The position numbers were made by a program, and so were the translations under genes. The notes under the pieces are model-generated. The model had not been told where the DNA came from. It saw only the letters and a list, made by a program, of their open reading frames with translations, and ran no database searches. Shown piece after piece: positions 24,910-39,397 of a stretch of 64,000 nt of DNA (its first letter is position 1; the number at the start of each line of letters is the position of its first letter). Location: contig OMYO01000007.1 of NCBI GenBank assembly GCA_900315285.1, positions 1-64,000 of the forward strand, in the 5' to 3' direction. The DNA comes from an uncultured Eubacteriales bacterium. GTDB lineage: Bacteria; Bacillota; Clostridia; Oscillospirales; Acutalibacteraceae.

Positions 24910-25326
24910 TTATGCGTCGGGACCAAAGAAGCGCTTGATCTCGATTTCTGCGGTCTCCGGGGAGTCGGAGCCGTGGATGATGTTGTAGCGGTTGGAGTAG
25001 GTGAGGTCCCCACGGATGGTGCCGGCCGGGGCATTGGCGTTGATGGTGGGACCCATGAGGCGGCGCATGCCGAGAATGGCGTCCTCGCCCTCGACGATCA
25101 TGGCGACAACAGGACCGCTCATCATATAGTCGAGCATGAGCGGGAACCAGTCCTCACCGGCAATGTGCGCGTAGTGCTCCCGGAGGATGGGCTCGTCCAG
25201 AGTCATCATCTTCATTGCGGTGATCTGATAGCCCTTTTTCTCAATGCGGGAGATGACCTCGCCGATGAGTCCACGCTTGACGCAGTCCGGCTTCAGCATG
25301 ATATAGGTTCTTTCGGTATCTGCCAT
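24910..25326 (-). CDS. ndk: Nucleoside diphosphate kinase
   Basis: 138 aa, standard length. Transfers the terminal phosphate of ATP to nucleoside diphosphates through a phosphohistidine, His118 in NIIHGSDS. Other family marks are TYIMLKPDCVKRGLIGEVISR and the GPTINANAPAGTIRGD loop. The ATG at 25326 has an AAAGGAG site; an in-frame start at 25362 would add 12 residues not found in the family. It is divergent from rpoB and ended by the two-way terminator at 24848. Confidence 0.97.
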   Translation of the reverse strand: MADTERTYIMLKPDCVKRGLIGEVISRIEKKGYQITAMKMMTLDEPILREHYAHIAGEDWFPLMLDYMMSGPVVAMIVEGEDAILGMRRLMGPTINANAPAGTIRGDLTYSNRYNIIHGSDSPETAEIEIKRFFGPDA

Positions 25327-25385
25327 AGTGAAAAGCTCCTTTTCATAATATAGGTAAGTCATAAAGCAGAATAATGATAGCAGAT

Positions 25386-25420
25386 TGCGGAGGAGGAGAC
25401 AAGGGAGGGGAGAGAGAGTA
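25386..25420. other. Purine-rich tract upstream of rpoB
   Basis: Almost 35 consecutive purines (G/A only apart from one or two bases) lie between the divergent ndk and rpoB promoters. Such tracts can adopt unusual helical forms. No gene or repeat unit is apparent. Confidence 0.4.
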
Positions 25421-25498
25421 AATCGCAGAAAATATGGAACGCCCGGAAGCGCGTATGAATAACTTTTGGCACCCTATTGACTTTTTGAATTAATCTTC

Positions 25499-25527
25499 TT
25501 GACGGGGTTGACGGCAGAGGTTAAAAT
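25499..25527 (+). promoter_or_regulatory. Promoter of rpoB-rpoC
   Basis: TTGACG (25499-25504) and TAAAAT (25522-25527) with 17 bp spacing, about 65 bases before the rpoB start. A second TTGACT lies upstream at 25478. The presence of an own promoter fits the absence of rplJ-rplL directly upstream. Confidence 0.75.
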
Positions 25528-25593
25528 AATAACTCGCATTATAACGAAAAGTGTGTACATGTTTCATACCAGAACGGAGAGTGATCACGGAAT

Positions 25594-28500
25594 ATGGCAA
25601 ATGAAGAGAAACTGGTAAACGTAAAGCCGACCCTGCGCGGCACCACGACCCGTATGAACTTTTCCACGATCAATGAGGTCATGAAAATGCCCAACCTCAT
25701 TGAAATCCAGAAAAATTCCTACCAGTGGTTCCTGGACGTCGGTCTCAAAGAGGTTTTCCGAGACATCGGAGAAATCACCGACTTTACTGGCAACCTGGTT
25801 CTTGAGTTCATTGACTATACAATGGATGAGAAACCCAAATACACCGTTAAGGAGTGCAAGGAGAGAGACGCCACATATGCCGCCCCCCTCCGTGTAAAAG
25901 CGCGCCTTTATAATAAGGAGACCGGCGAGGTCAAAGAGAGTGACGTCTATATGGGCGACTTCCCGCTTATGACCGAGAGCGGTACCTTCGTCATCAATGG
26001 CGCGGAGCGTGCCATTGTCTCCCAGCTCGTCCGTTCCCCGGGCGTCTACTTCGGCATGGACTACGACAAGACCGGTAAAGAGCTCTACACCACCACCGTC
26101 ATTCCGAACCGTGGTGCGTGGCTCGAATATGAGACCGACCAGAACGACGTATTCTATGTCCGTATTGACAAGAACAGAAAAATTCCGATCACTACATTTA
26201 TCCGTTCTCTGGATGAGGCCTATTCCACGAATAGCGACATCCTGGACTTCTTCGGCTCTGACCCCCGTATCATGGCTTCCATGGAGAAGGATACCACCAA
26301 GAACCATGAGGAGGCCCTTCTGGAGGTCTATAAGAGACTGCGTCCCGGCGAGCCGCCGACGCTGGACTCCGCCCAGACCCACCTGCAAAATCTCTTCTTT
26401 GATCCGCACCGTTATGATCTCTCCCGTGTTGGACGTTATAAATATAATAAGAAGCTCTGCATCTCTGACCGTCTGACTGGCCACATTCTGGCTCAGGACG
26501 TCATTGATGAGGAGTACACCGGCGAAGTCCTTGCTGAGGCAGGGGAAGTCGTCACCCGTGAACTGGCCTACAAAATTGAGCAGGCCGGTATTACCCGTGC
26601 TGTCGTAAAGGTAGAGGGTGAACGGGAAGTCGTCATCATCTCCAACGGCATGGTCGACATTGCCCCGTTCCTCGAGGAGCGCGGCTACGACATCTCCGAG
26701 GAAGAACTCGAGAATGTCGGCATCAACGAGCGTGTCTGCCACAATGTTCTCATGGAAGTCCTGGACGAGGCTGAGGACAAGGACGATCTTCTCATGATCA
26801 TGAAGGAGAGAGCCGACGACCTCATCCCGAAGACCATTACAAATCAGGATATTCTGGCGTCCATCAGCTATCTGGACGGTCTGGATGACAATGTCGGCAC
26901 AGTCGACGACATCGACCACCTCGGAAACCGCCGCATCCGTTCGGTCGGCGAGCTGCTTCAGAACCAGTTCCGTATCGGTTTCACCAGAATGGAGCGCGTT
27001 GTCCGTGAGCGCATGGGCCTCAATGCTCAGGATCCGGAAAAGGCAACTCCGCAGGCACTCATCAATATCCGCCCGGTCGTCGCCTCCATCCGCGAGTTCT
27101 TCGGTTCTTCGCCGCTGTCCCAGTTCATGGATCAGACAAACCCGCTGGCAGAGCTTACCCATAAGCGTCGTCTCTCCGCCCTCGGCCCTGGCGGTCTCTC
27201 CCGTGACCGTGCTGGATTCGAGGTCCGTGACGTCCACTATACCCACTATGGCCGCATGTGCCCCATTGAGACCCCTGAGGGTCCCAACATCGGACTCATC
27301 TCCTATCTGGCCACTTTCGCAAGAATCAACAAGTATGGCTTCATTGAGGCACCGTATCGCCGCGTCGACAAAGAGACCGGCGTTGTCCTCGACGAGGTTA
27401 CCTATATGACCGCCGACGTGGAGGACCATTATCATGTGGCCCAGGCCAACGAGCCGCTGACCGCCGACGGAAAGTTCAAAAACAAAAAGATCACCTGCCG
27501 TTACCGTGACTCCTTCGAGGAGGTTGATCCGTCCCGCGCGGACTACATGGACGTCTCCCCGAAAATGCTGGTCTCCGTTGCAACTGCCATGATCCCGTTC
27601 CTCGAGAACGACGACGCCAACCGTGCACTCATGGGTTCCAACATGCAGCGCCAGGCTGTTCCGCTCATGGTCACCCAGCAGCCCATCGTCGGTACTGGCA
27701 TGGAGTATAAGGCAGCCGTTGACTCTGGCACCGTTATCCTTGCAAAACATGCTGGTACGGTTTCCTTTGTTGACGCCACCACCATTAAAATCGACACCGA
27801 AGAGAATGGCATTGAGACCTATGAGCTCATCAAGTTCATGCGTTCCAACCAGGGCACCTGCATCAACCAGCGTCCCATCGTGAGCAAGGGCCAGAAGGTT
27901 GAAGAGGGCCAGGTCATTGCTGACGGACCTGCCACTTCTCAGGGTGAGATCTCCCTTGGTAAGAATGCCCTCATCGGCTTCACCACCTGGGAAGGTTACA
28001 ACTACGAGGACGCCGTTCTTCTGAATGAGAACCTCGTCAAAAATGATGTTTACACTTCTCTCCATATTGAGGAGCATGAGACCGAGGCCCGCGACACGAA
28101 ACTCGGACCGGAGGAGATCACCCGTGATATCCCCAACGTCGGTGAGGACGCCCTCGCCAACCTGGACGATGAGGGTATTATCCGCATTGGTGCTGAGGTC
28201 CGTTCCGGCGACATCCTCGTCGGTAAGGTCACCCCGAAGGGCGAGACCGAGCTCACGGCAGAGGAGCGCCTGCTCCGTGCCATCTTCGGTGAAAAGGCCC
28301 GTGAGGTCCGTGACACCTCGCTCCGTCTGCCCCACGGCGAATACGGCATTGTCGTAAACGTCGAGGTCTTCACCCGCGAGAACTCTGACGAGCTCAGCCC
28401 GGGTGTCAACAAGGTAGTCCGGGTCTATATTGCCCAGAAGAGAAAGATCCAGGTCGGAGACAAGATGGCCGGCCGTCACGGAAACAAGGGCGTTGTCTCC

Positions 28501-29520
28501 CGCATCCTTCCGCAGGAGGATATGCCGTTCCTCGAGGACGGTACTCCGCTGGACATCTGTCTGAACCCCTTGGGTATCCCGTCCCGAATGAATATTGGAC
28601 AGGTACTTGAGGTCAACCTCGGTATGGCCGGCCGCTCCAAGGGCTGGAAGATGATGACACCGGTATTCGACGGTGCCCATGAGGTCGACATCCAGTACTT
28701 CCTCACGGAGTCCATGCTCCTGAATCAGGGCAGTGACCAGACCCGTGAACTTGTCCTGAAATATGAGGATGAGCACGAGAAAGAGGGCTTTGTCCTCGAC
28801 GACCTCATTGCTCTGTTGAAGGAGAACACTGAGGACGAGGAAGAGCTTGCCCTCATTGACAAGGCCTATGAGGCCCGTGACGGTAAGACCACAGTTTATG
28901 ACGGCCGTACTGGTAAACCTTTCGGCGGTCGTATTACTGTCGGCGTCATGTACTATCTGAAACTGCATCACCTCGTCGACGATAAGATCCATGCCCGTTC
29001 CACCGGACCGTACTCCCTCGTTACGCAGCAGCCTCTCGGCGGTAAAGCCCAGTTCGGCGGCCAGCGTTTCGGTGAGATGGAGGTCTGGGCCCTCGAGGCA
29101 TACGGTGCCGCTTACACCCTTCAGGAGATCCTCACGGTCAAGTCCGACGATATTGTCGGCCGTGTCAAGACCTATGAGGCCATCGTCAAGGGCGAGAGCG
29201 TACCGAAGTCCGGCGTTCCGGAGTCCTTCAAAGTACTTATCAAGGAACTCCAGGCACTTGGCCTCGACATCAAGGTCCTCGACAAGGATCAGAACGAGAT
29301 CGATCTCCGCACAAACTTTGAGAATGACGACATCGGCAGCTTCCGCCGCGTAGAGAACGAGGACATGCGCCACGTGAACGACGCGGAAAAGGCGGAGGGC
29401 TACTCCACGGTCGACGAAAACGGCGAACCGGAAGTTCCTGCTGCCAACTTTGACGAAGGGGAGTCCCCGGAGTCCGATGGCACAGCAGACGAGCAGGATA
29501 CCGAGAGTTTTGACGAATAA
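25594..29520 (+). CDS. rpoB: DNA-directed RNA polymerase beta subunit
   Basis: 1308 aa. The fork-loop and rifampicin pocket are intact and wild type ([20 protein letters not shown]), so rifampicin sensitivity is expected. The C-terminal [19 protein letters not shown] clamp segment is present. After the normal family end (about residue 1240) there is an acidic Asp/Glu/Pro-rich tail of about 65 residues ending in ESFDE. It lies 20 bases before rpoC. Unlike in most bacteria no ribosomal stalk genes (rplJ, rplL) precede it; a divergent ndk does. Confidence 0.98.
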   Translation: MANEEKLVNVKPTLRGTTTRMNFSTINEVMKMPNLIEIQKNSYQWFLDVGLKEVFRDIGEITDFTGNLVLEFIDYTMDEKPKYTVKECKERDATYAAPLRVKARLYNKETGEVKESDVYMGDFPLMTESGTFVINGAERAIVSQLVRSPGVYFGMDYDKTGKELYTTTVIPNRGAWLEYETDQNDVFYVRIDKNRKIPITTFIRSLDEAYSTNSDILDFFGSDPRIMASMEKDTTKNHEEALLEVYKRLRPGEPPTLDSAQTHLQNLFFDPHRYDLSRVGRYKYNKKLCISDRLTGHILAQDVIDEEYTGEVLAEAGEVVTRELAYKIEQAGITRAVVKVEGEREVVIISNGMVDIAPFLEERGYDISEEELENVGINERVCHNVLMEVLDEAEDKDDLLMIMKERADDLIPKTITNQDILASISYLDGLDDNVGTVDDIDHLGNRRIRSVGELLQNQFRIGFTRMERVVRERMGLNAQDPEKATPQALINIRPVVASIREFFGSSPLSQFMDQTNPLAELTHKRRLSALGPGGLSRDRAGFEVRDVHYTHYGRMCPIETPEGPNIGLISYLATFARINKYGFIEAPYRRVDKETGVVLDEVTYMTADVEDHYHVAQANEPLTADGKFKNKKITCRYRDSFEEVDPSRADYMDVSPKMLVSVATAMIPFLENDDANRALMGSNMQRQAVPLMVTQQPIVGTGMEYKAAVDSGTVILAKHAGTVSFVDATTIKIDTEENGIETYELIKFMRSNQGTCINQRPIVSKGQKVEEGQVIADGPATSQGEISLGKNALIGFTTWEGYNYEDAVLLNENLVKNDVYTSLHIEEHETEARDTKLGPEEITRDIPNVGEDALANLDDEGIIRIGAEVRSGDILVGKVTPKGETELTAEERLLRAIFGEKAREVRDTSLRLPHGEYGIVVNVEVFTRENSDELSPGVNKVVRVYIAQKRKIQVGDKMAGRHGNKGVVSRILPQEDMPFLEDGTPLDICLNPLGIPSRMNIGQVLEVNLGMAGRSKGWKMMTPVFDGAHEVDIQYFLTESMLLNQGSDQTRELVLKYEDEHEKEGFVLDDLIALLKENTEDEEELALIDKAYEARDGKTTVYDGRTGKPFGGRITVGVMYYLKLHHLVDDKIHARSTGPYSLVTQQPLGGKAQFGGQRFGEMEVWALEAYGAAYTLQEILTVKSDDIVGRVKTYEAIVKGESVPKSGVPESFKVLIKELQALGLDIKVLDKDQNEIDLRTNFENDDIGSFRRVENEDMRHVNDAEKAEGYSTVDENGEPEVPAANFDEGESPESDGTADEQDTESFDE

Positions 29521-29540
29521 AGCAGGAAAGGGGTCGCCTA

Positions 29541-33275
<3,735 letters not shown>

Positions 33276-33296
33276 GTTAAACTTTGGGAAAAATCG

Positions 33297-33325
33297 TTGA
33301 CAAGCGAGTGGCAATAGTATAAAAT
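33297..33325 (+). promoter_or_regulatory. Strong promoter between rpoC and rpsL
   Basis: TTGACA (33297-33302) and TAAAAT (33320-33325), exactly 17 bp apart. A transcript starting near 33332 meets the terminator at 33361 after only about 30 bases. Confidence 0.75.
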
Positions 33326-33360
33326 ACCGAATTGCCGCGGAAAAATTTTTGTCTGACTAT

Positions 33361-33397
33361 AAAAAGGGCTTTCGTTTTTCGCGAAGGCCCCTTTTTT
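33361..33397 (+). terminator. Terminator or attenuator between rpoC and rpsL
   Basis: AAAAAGGGCTTTCG pairs with CGAAGGCCCC plus a T run, loop of about seven bases. It ends rpoBC messages. Because it lies downstream of the promoter at 33297 and upstream of rpsL it may also act as an attenuator for the str operon. Confidence 0.8.
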
Positions 33398-33446
33398 ATA
33401 GCAATATATTACACTTTTACACTTATTTTGCAGGAGGTGAAACAGA

Positions 33447-33863
33447 TTGCCAACCTTTAACCAGCTTGTTCGTCAGGGCAGAAAGACCTCTGAGAAGAAG
33501 GCTAAAGCACCGGCTCTTCTGAAAGGACTCAACACGAAGAAAAATGTTATGACTGATATGTCTTCCCCGCAGAAACGCGGAGTTTGCACCGCAGTCAAGA
33601 CCGCAACCCCGAAAAAGCCGAACTCTGCACTTCGTAAGATCGCCAGAGTACGTCTCACCAACGGTATTGAGGTCTCCGCTTACATCCCCGGTGTAGGTCA
33701 TAACCTTCAGGAGCACTCCGTCGTTCTCATTCGTGGCGGACGTGTTAAGGATCTCCCCGGTGTGCGTTACCACATTGTTCGCGGTACGCTGGACACCCAG
33801 GGCGTTCAGGACAGAATGCAGGCCCGTTCCAAGTACGGTGCCAAGAAACCGAAGAAAAAATAA
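33447..33863 (+). CDS. rpsL: Ribosomal protein uS12
   Basis: 138 aa. Small-subunit protein of the decoding centre. The segments [11 protein letters not shown] and [12 protein letters not shown] are wild type at the positions where streptomycin resistance changes arise. The start is a TTG at 33447, eight bases after CAGGAGG, giving the expected [12 protein letters not shown]-terminus; no ATG fits. It is followed by an unusually long 170-base gap before rpsG. Confidence 0.97.
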   Translation: MPTFNQLVRQGRKTSEKKAKAPALLKGLNTKKNVMTDMSSPQKRGVCTAVKTATPKKPNSALRKIARVRLTNGIEVSAYIPGVGHNLQEHSVVLIRGGRVKDLPGVRYHIVRGTLDTQGVQDRMQARSKYGAKKPKKK

Positions 33864-33886
33864 GCATTTCTTTCGGACAGAAGTGA

Positions 33887-34504
<618 letters not shown>

Positions 34505-34542
34505 GCCTGCTCTGTAACTTGCAACTTATTGGAGGTTAAAGA

Positions 34543-36618
34543 ATGCCTAGACAAGTAGCTTTGGACAAAGTCAGAAATATCGGTATCATGGCTCATATCG
34601 ATGCCGGCAAGACGACGACAACAGAGCGTATTCTCTACTACACCGGTATCAACCATAAGATCGGTGAGGTCCACGATGGCGAGGCTACCATGGACTGGAT
34701 GGTCCAGGAGCAGGAGCGCGGTATCACCATCACTTCTGCTGCCACGACCTGTTTCTGGAAAGAACACAGAATCAACATCATCGACACCCCCGGCCACGTT
34801 GACTTTACCGCTGAGGTCGAGCGTTCTCTTCGAGTACTCGACGGCTCCGTAACAGTCCTCTCTGCCAAGGGCGGTGTTGAGCCGCAGTCTGAGACCGTAT
34901 GGCGTCAGGCTGATAAATATAATGTCCCGCGCATGATCTACGTCAACAAGATGGACATCATGGGCGCAGATTACTACAACGTAATCGACATGGTCAAAGA
35001 CCGTCTGAAAGCCAACCCGGTACCGCTCCAGATCCCGATCGGCGCCGAGAACAACTTCCGCGGAATCGTTGATCTTCTCACCATGCGTGCTGAGGTCTAC
35101 TATGATGATCTCGGAAAGGATATCCGTGACGAGGACATCCCCGACGATCTCAAAGAGACCGCTCAGAAGTACCATGATGAGCTCATTGAGACCGTTGCCT
35201 CCTATGACGACGACCTCATGGAGAAGTACTTCAACGGCGAAGGGCTGAGCATTGACGAAATCAAGGCCACCATCCGCAAGGGCACCATCGCCAACGACAT
35301 GGTTCCCATGGTATGCGGTACTTCTTATCGTAATAAGGGCGTACAGCCTCTGCTCGACGCCATCGTAGATTACATGCCGGCTCCCACCGACATCCCGTCC
35401 ATCAAGGGCACGAACCCGGAGACTGAGGAGGAAGAGGACCGTCACCCGAGTGACGACCAGCCGTTCTCCGCTCTGGCATTCAAGATTGCCACAGACCCGT
35501 ATGTTGGTAAGCTCTGCTTCTTCCGCGTTTACTCCGGTACTGCAGAGGCCGGTTCCACCGTATATAACTCCGTAAAGGATAAGAACGAGCGTCTCGGCCG
35601 TATCCTTCAGATGCACGCCAACCACAGACAGGACCTCGACAAGGTCTATACCGGTGATATCGCCGCCTGCGTCGGTGTCAAGAACACCACCACTGGTGAT
35701 ACCCTCTGTGACCCGAAGCATCCGGTCATCCTTGAGTCCCTCGACTTCCCGGATCCGGTTATCCGTGTTGCCGTAGAGCCGAAGACCAAAGCAGGCCAAG
35801 AGAAGATGGGTATTGCCCTCGCCAAGCTTGCTGAGGAGGATCCGACGTTCCGTACTTATACCGACGAAGAGACCGGCCAGACCATCATCGCCGGTATGGG
35901 TGAGCTCCATCTGGAGATCATCGTCGACCGACTTCTCCGTGAGTTCCACGTAGAGGCCAATGTCGGTAAGCCGCAGGTCGCCTATCGTGAGACCATCACC
36001 GCAATGTCCGATGTCGACTGCAAATATAAGCGTCAGTCCGGTGGTTCCGGTCAGTACGCTGAGGTCAAGATCAAAATCGAGCCGAACCCGGGCAAGGGTT
36101 ATGAGTTCGTCAACGCCGTCACCGGAGGCTCCATTCCGAAGGAGTTCATCGGCCCGGCTGAGCAGGGGATCAAGGCCGCTATGACCGCCGGTGTTCTTGC
36201 CGGTTACAACGTAGAGGACGTCAAGGTCACTCTGTACGACGGTTCTTATCATGAGGTCGACTCCTCCGAGATGTCCTTCAAGATCTGCGGATCCATGGCA
36301 TTCAAAGACGCCATGCGCAAGGCATCCCCGGTTCTCATGGAGCCCATGATGAGTGTAAACGTCACCACTCCGGACGACTACGTCGGTGAGGTCATCGGTG
36401 ACATCAACTCCCGCCGTGGTGAGATCAAGGGCATGGAGCCGGTCAACGGCGCAACCCAGATCTCCTCGTTCATTCCGCTCGCCAGCATGTTCGGTTACTC
36501 CACCGACCTTCGTTCCAAGACCCAGGGCCGTGCCAACTATGTCATGCAGCCGTCCCACTATGTTGAGGTTCCGAAGAGCATTGCAGAGAAGATCATCAGC
36601 GACCGGAACAAGAAGTAA
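34543..36618 (+). CDS. fusA: Translation elongation factor G
   Basis: 691 aa, normal. GTPase that drives translocation. The G1 loop is [10 protein letters not shown]2/G3 follow with [11 protein letters not shown] and DTPGHVDF, G4 is NKMD, and domains II-V complete the protein. Located 38 bases after rpsG with a GGAGGTTAAAG site, as in the classical str operon. Confidence 0.98.
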   Translation: MPRQVALDKVRNIGIMAHIDAGKTTTTERILYYTGINHKIGEVHDGEATMDWMVQEQERGITITSAATTCFWKEHRINIIDTPGHVDFTAEVERSLRVLDGSVTVLSAKGGVEPQSETVWRQADKYNVPRMIYVNKMDIMGADYYNVIDMVKDRLKANPVPLQIPIGAENNFRGIVDLLTMRAEVYYDDLGKDIRDEDIPDDLKETAQKYHDELIETVASYDDDLMEKYFNGEGLSIDEIKATIRKGTIANDMVPMVCGTSYRNKGVQPLLDAIVDYMPAPTDIPSIKGTNPETEEEEDRHPSDDQPFSALAFKIATDPYVGKLCFFRVYSGTAEAGSTVYNSVKDKNERLGRILQMHANHRQDLDKVYTGDIAACVGVKNTTTGDTLCDPKHPVILESLDFPDPVIRVAVEPKTKAGQEKMGIALAKLAEEDPTFRTYTDEETGQTIIAGMGELHLEIIVDRLLREFHVEANVGKPQVAYRETITAMSDVDCKYKRQSGGSGQYAEVKIKIEPNPGKGYEFVNAVTGGSIPKEFIGPAEQGIKAAMTAGVLAGYNVEDVKVTLYDGSYHEVDSSEMSFKICGSMAFKDAMRKASPVLMEPMMSVNVTTPDDYVGEVIGDINSRRGEIKGMEPVNGATQISSFIPLASMFGYSTDLRSKTQGRANYVMQPSHYVEVPKSIAEKIISDRNKK

Positions 36619-36623
36619 AAGTC

Positions 36624-36652
36624 TTGCATTGAATACTACTATCTGATACAAT
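36624..36652 (+). promoter_or_regulatory. Promoter of tuf
   Basis: TTGCAT (36624-36629) and TACAAT (36647-36652), exactly 17 bp apart, about 75 bases before tuf. It allows tuf to be expressed above the level set by the fusA message. Confidence 0.7.
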
Positions 36653-36725
36653 ACTTTTAATTTCACGTCACATTAAAAATCATTTTGATGGGATATATTT
36701 CTAAGATTCTAAGGAGGATATTCCA

Positions 36726-37961
36726 ATGGCAAAGGAACATTTTAACAGAACCAAGCCCCATGTAAACATTGGTACCATCGGCCACGTTGACCATGGTAAA
36801 ACCACTCTTACTGCAGCTATCACCAAGTATCTTTCCCTCAAGGGCCTTGCAAAGTTCGAGGACTATGCAAACATCGATAAGGCTCCCGAGGAGAGAGAGC
36901 GTGGTATCACCATCAACACCGCTCACGTAGAGTATGAGACCGAGGATCGTACCGGTGAGAACGGCGAGGAGATCAAGGGCCGTCACTATGCTCACGTTGA
37001 CTGCCCCGGCCATGCCGACTACATCAAGAACATGATCACCGGCGCCGCTCAGATGGATGGTTCCATCCTCGTTATCGCCGCTACCGACGGCCCCATGGCT
37101 CAGACCAAGGAGCATCTTCTCCTTGCCCGTCAGGTAGGCGTTCCTTACATCATCGTATTCCTGAACAAGGTTGACCAGGTCGACGATCCTGAGCTCCTCG
37201 AGCTCGTTGAGATGGAAGTCCGTGAGACCCTCTCCGAGTATGAGTTCCCGGGCGACGACATTCCGATCATCGCTGGTTCCGCTCTTCAGATGCTCCAGTC
37301 CGACGAGACTGACCCGGCTGCCGACATCTATAAGCCCGTTCGTGAGCTTCTCGACGCTGTCGACACCTATATCCCGACTCCGAACCGTAAGGATGACCTT
37401 CCCTTCCTTATGCCGATCGAGGACGTATTCACCATCACCGGCCGTGGTACTGTTGCCACTGGTAGAGTTGAGCGTGGTATGCTGAAGATGGGCGACGAGG
37501 TCGACATCGTTGGTCTTAAGGATGAGAAGACCAAGTCCGTCGTTACCGGTATTGAGATGTTCCGCAAGACCCTCGACTATGCCGAGGCCGGCGACAACAT
37601 CGGTGTTCTTCTCCGTGGTATCCAGAGAACTGACATCGAGCGTGGACAGGTTCTCTCTGCTCCGAACTCCATCCATCCGCACAAGAAGTTCCATGGCCAG
37701 GTTTACGTTCTGACCAAGGACGAGGGTGGTCGTCATACTCCGTTCTTCAACAACTATCGTCCGCAGTTCTATTTCAGAACCACCGACGTTACCGGTGTTA
37801 TCTCTCTCCCCGAGGGCGTAGAGATGTGCATGCCTGGTGATAACGTTGAAATGGACGTTGAGCTCATCACCCCCATCGCCATTGAGAAGGGTCTTCGTTT
37901 CGCCATCCGTGAGGGCGGCCGTACTGTTGGTTCGGGCGTTGTCACTGAGATCAACGAATAA
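36726..37961 (+). CDS. tuf: Translation elongation factor Tu, with an unusual insertion
   Basis: 411 aa GTPase that brings aminoacyl-tRNA to the ribosome. G1 is [10 protein letters not shown]3 DCPGHADY, G4 NKVDQ. Compared with the standard sequence, where the HVEYET strand runs straight into [11 protein letters not shown], about 11 extra residues ([12 protein letters not shown], residues 74-85) stand between them. That accounts for most of the excess over the usual 395-400 aa. The insertion lies between the effector region (switch I) and the G3 loop, at a hairpin on the surface. The reading frame is intact. AAGGAGG site; own promoter. Confidence 0.98.
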   Translation: MAKEHFNRTKPHVNIGTIGHVDHGKTTLTAAITKYLSLKGLAKFEDYANIDKAPEERERGITINTAHVEYETEDRTGENGEEIKGRHYAHVDCPGHADYIKNMITGAAQMDGSILVIAATDGPMAQTKEHLLLARQVGVPYIIVFLNKVDQVDDPELLELVEMEVRETLSEYEFPGDDIPIIAGSALQMLQSDETDPAADIYKPVRELLDAVDTYIPTPNRKDDLPFLMPIEDVFTITGRGTVATGRVERGMLKMGDEVDIVGLKDEKTKSVVTGIEMFRKTLDYAEAGDNIGVLLRGIQRTDIERGQVLSAPNSIHPHKKFHGQVYVLTKDEGGRHTPFFNNYRPQFYFRTTDVTGVISLPEGVEMCMPGDNVEMDVELITPIAIEKGLRFAIREGGRTVGSGVVTEINE

Positions 37962-37995
37962 GTCTCTCTTTCAGGCTTGAAAATCTAACTTTTCA

Positions 37996-38030
37996 GAACC
38001 GGAGTGCCCCGTGCACCCCGGTTCTTTTTC
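37996..38030 (+). terminator. Terminator of tuf
   Basis: GAACCGGAGTGC pairs with GCACCCCGGTTC around a short loop, then five T. Confidence 0.92.
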
Positions 38031-38033
38031 TTC

Positions 38034-38049
38034 ACATTGTTTACAATGT
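38034..38049. promoter_or_regulatory. 16-bp palindrome upstream of the Ntn amidase gene
   Basis: ACATTGT-TT-ACAATGT, a perfect palindrome with 7-bp arms, directly after the tuf terminator and 24 bases upstream of the -35 box at 38073. Candidate operator. Confidence 0.5.
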
Positions 38050-38072
38050 CTTAATATATTTCCGTTTTTACC

Positions 38073-38101
38073 TTGCAGGCCGTCGGATTTTGGAGTATAG
38101 A
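38073..38101 (+). promoter_or_regulatory. Promoter of the Ntn amidase gene
   Basis: TTGCAG (38073-38078) and TATAGA (38096-38101) with 17 bp spacing, 36 bases before the start codon. Confidence 0.6.
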
Positions 38102-38137
38102 TTAATTGTATGAATTTATTTTGAGGAGAGATATTCT

Positions 38138-39295
38138 ATGAAGAACACAAACCTGCATCGCAGCATTCGCGCCATCCTGGCTGCTGTGCTCACGCTGGCT
38201 ATGCTCGCCACCAGTGTTCTCTCGGCAGCTGCCCTCAGCGGCTCCTCCGACGAGAAGAAGGCGGGAACCATCCTGAAAGTTCCGGTTGCCCAGAAGACGG
38301 CCGGTGAAATTGACCGTGAAATCACCCCCGGCGAAAAGCCGGTCAAGGCTCTTGGTTCCACGAAGGTCGTCGAGTTCAACGGCGACGACAAACTGGACCA
38401 GTTCTACGCCCAGGGCGGTGCCGGCTCCATTACAGACGTCGTCAAATTCCTGGCTCTGAACCTCGCTGTTCCGGCTCCGGATACCTCTAAGCTTGAGGGC
38501 CTCAAAGCATACCCGGACGCCTGCAGCGCTTTCCAGGTCAAGAACAAAGAGAACGGCGGCTACTATTTTGGCCGTAACTTCGACTATGATCCCGGCGACA
38601 TGCTGATCATCAAGACGAACCCGAAGAAGGGCTACAAGTCTCTGACTTCCTGCGACACCAGCATTCTCACCAACTCCCTTGGCTATGCCGCTGGTCTCAT
38701 TCCGGATGATCTTATGACCCGCATTGGTCTCTACATTCCGGTCGACGGCATGAACGAGAAGGGTGTCTGCGTCTCCATCAACATGATCAATGATCCGGTC
38801 GTTGTCAGCCAGGATACCGGCAAGACTAAGCAGATCTGCACCACAGCTCTCCGCACTATCATGGACCGCGCTGCCAATGTCGACGAGGCCATTGATATCC
38901 TCAAGAACTGTGACTTCCACACCTGGGATGGCTTCCTTATCCATCTTGCCATCTCTGACGCCTCCGGCAAACATGTCGTAGCTGAGTGGATCGACAACAA
39001 GCTCTCCATCATTGAGACCCCCATCGTCACCAACTTCTATCTGACCCCGGGCCCCAAGTATGGTATTGGTACCTCTGAGTCCATGACCCGTTATCAGATT
39101 CTCACCAAGACTCTGAAGGAAAAACCGGTCATGACCGAGACCGACGTCCGTGACGCCCTTGCCTCCGTTGCCAAGAGCAACTTCCCGGAGACGGAGCATA
39201 CCACTGAGTGGAGTATCGTCTACAACCAGAAGACGCTCACCGCCACTTACTATCGTTCTGAGCACTACAGAGACGGATATGTCATCCATCTTTGA
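38138..39295 (+). CDS. Exported linear amide C-N hydrolase (choloylglycine hydrolase / Ntn family)
   Basis: 385 aa. A signal peptide spans about residues 1-32. The Ntn-hydrolase signature appears inside the chain: Cys129 in DACSAFQV followed by YYFGRNFDY with Arg146, Asn147 and Asp149. The family includes bile salt hydrolase, penicillin V acylase and acylhomoserine lactone acylase, and uses an N-terminal Cys. Because Cys129 is internal, about 95 residues after the signal peptide must be removed as a propeptide if this is the nucleophile. The substrate cannot be told from sequence; calling it a bile salt hydrolase would be too specific. GAGGAGA site and own promoter. Confidence 0.85.
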   Translation: MKNTNLHRSIRAILAAVLTLAMLATSVLSAAALSGSSDEKKAGTILKVPVAQKTAGEIDREITPGEKPVKALGSTKVVEFNGDDKLDQFYAQGGAGSITDVVKFLALNLAVPAPDTSKLEGLKAYPDACSAFQVKNKENGGYYFGRNFDYDPGDMLIIKTNPKKGYKSLTSCDTSILTNSLGYAAGLIPDDLMTRIGLYIPVDGMNEKGVCVSINMINDPVVVSQDTGKTKQICTTALRTIMDRAANVDEAIDILKNCDFHTWDGFLIHLAISDASGKHVVAEWIDNKLSIIETPIVTNFYLTPGPKYGIGTSESMTRYQILTKTLKEKPVMTETDVRDALASVAKSNFPETEHTTEWSIVYNQKTLTATYYRSEHYRDGYVIHL

Positions 39296-39320
39296 TCTCT
39301 GAACGGAATCTGTACAATTT

Positions 39321-39359
39321 CGACCCGGTGTGGGGGACTCCCCGCACCGGGTCGTTTTT
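39321..39359 (+). terminator. Terminator after the Ntn amidase gene
   Basis: CGACCCGGTG pairs with CACCGGGTCG, with an inner GGGG/CCCC stem, followed by five T. Confidence 0.92.
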
Positions 39360-39397
39360 CTGTGCTAGAATGAAGGAAATTGAAAAGAGGGGATTCC

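Noticed and set aside
25585-29373. 1262-aa open frame opposite rpoB
   Set aside because: It is the exact antisense of rpoB, caused by strong third-position G/C preference. No ribosome binding site, promoter or family match.
38138-39295. Specific naming as a bile salt hydrolase
   Set aside because: The motif only shows the wider Ntn amidase family. Signal peptide and internal Cys differ from typical cytoplasmic bile salt hydrolases.
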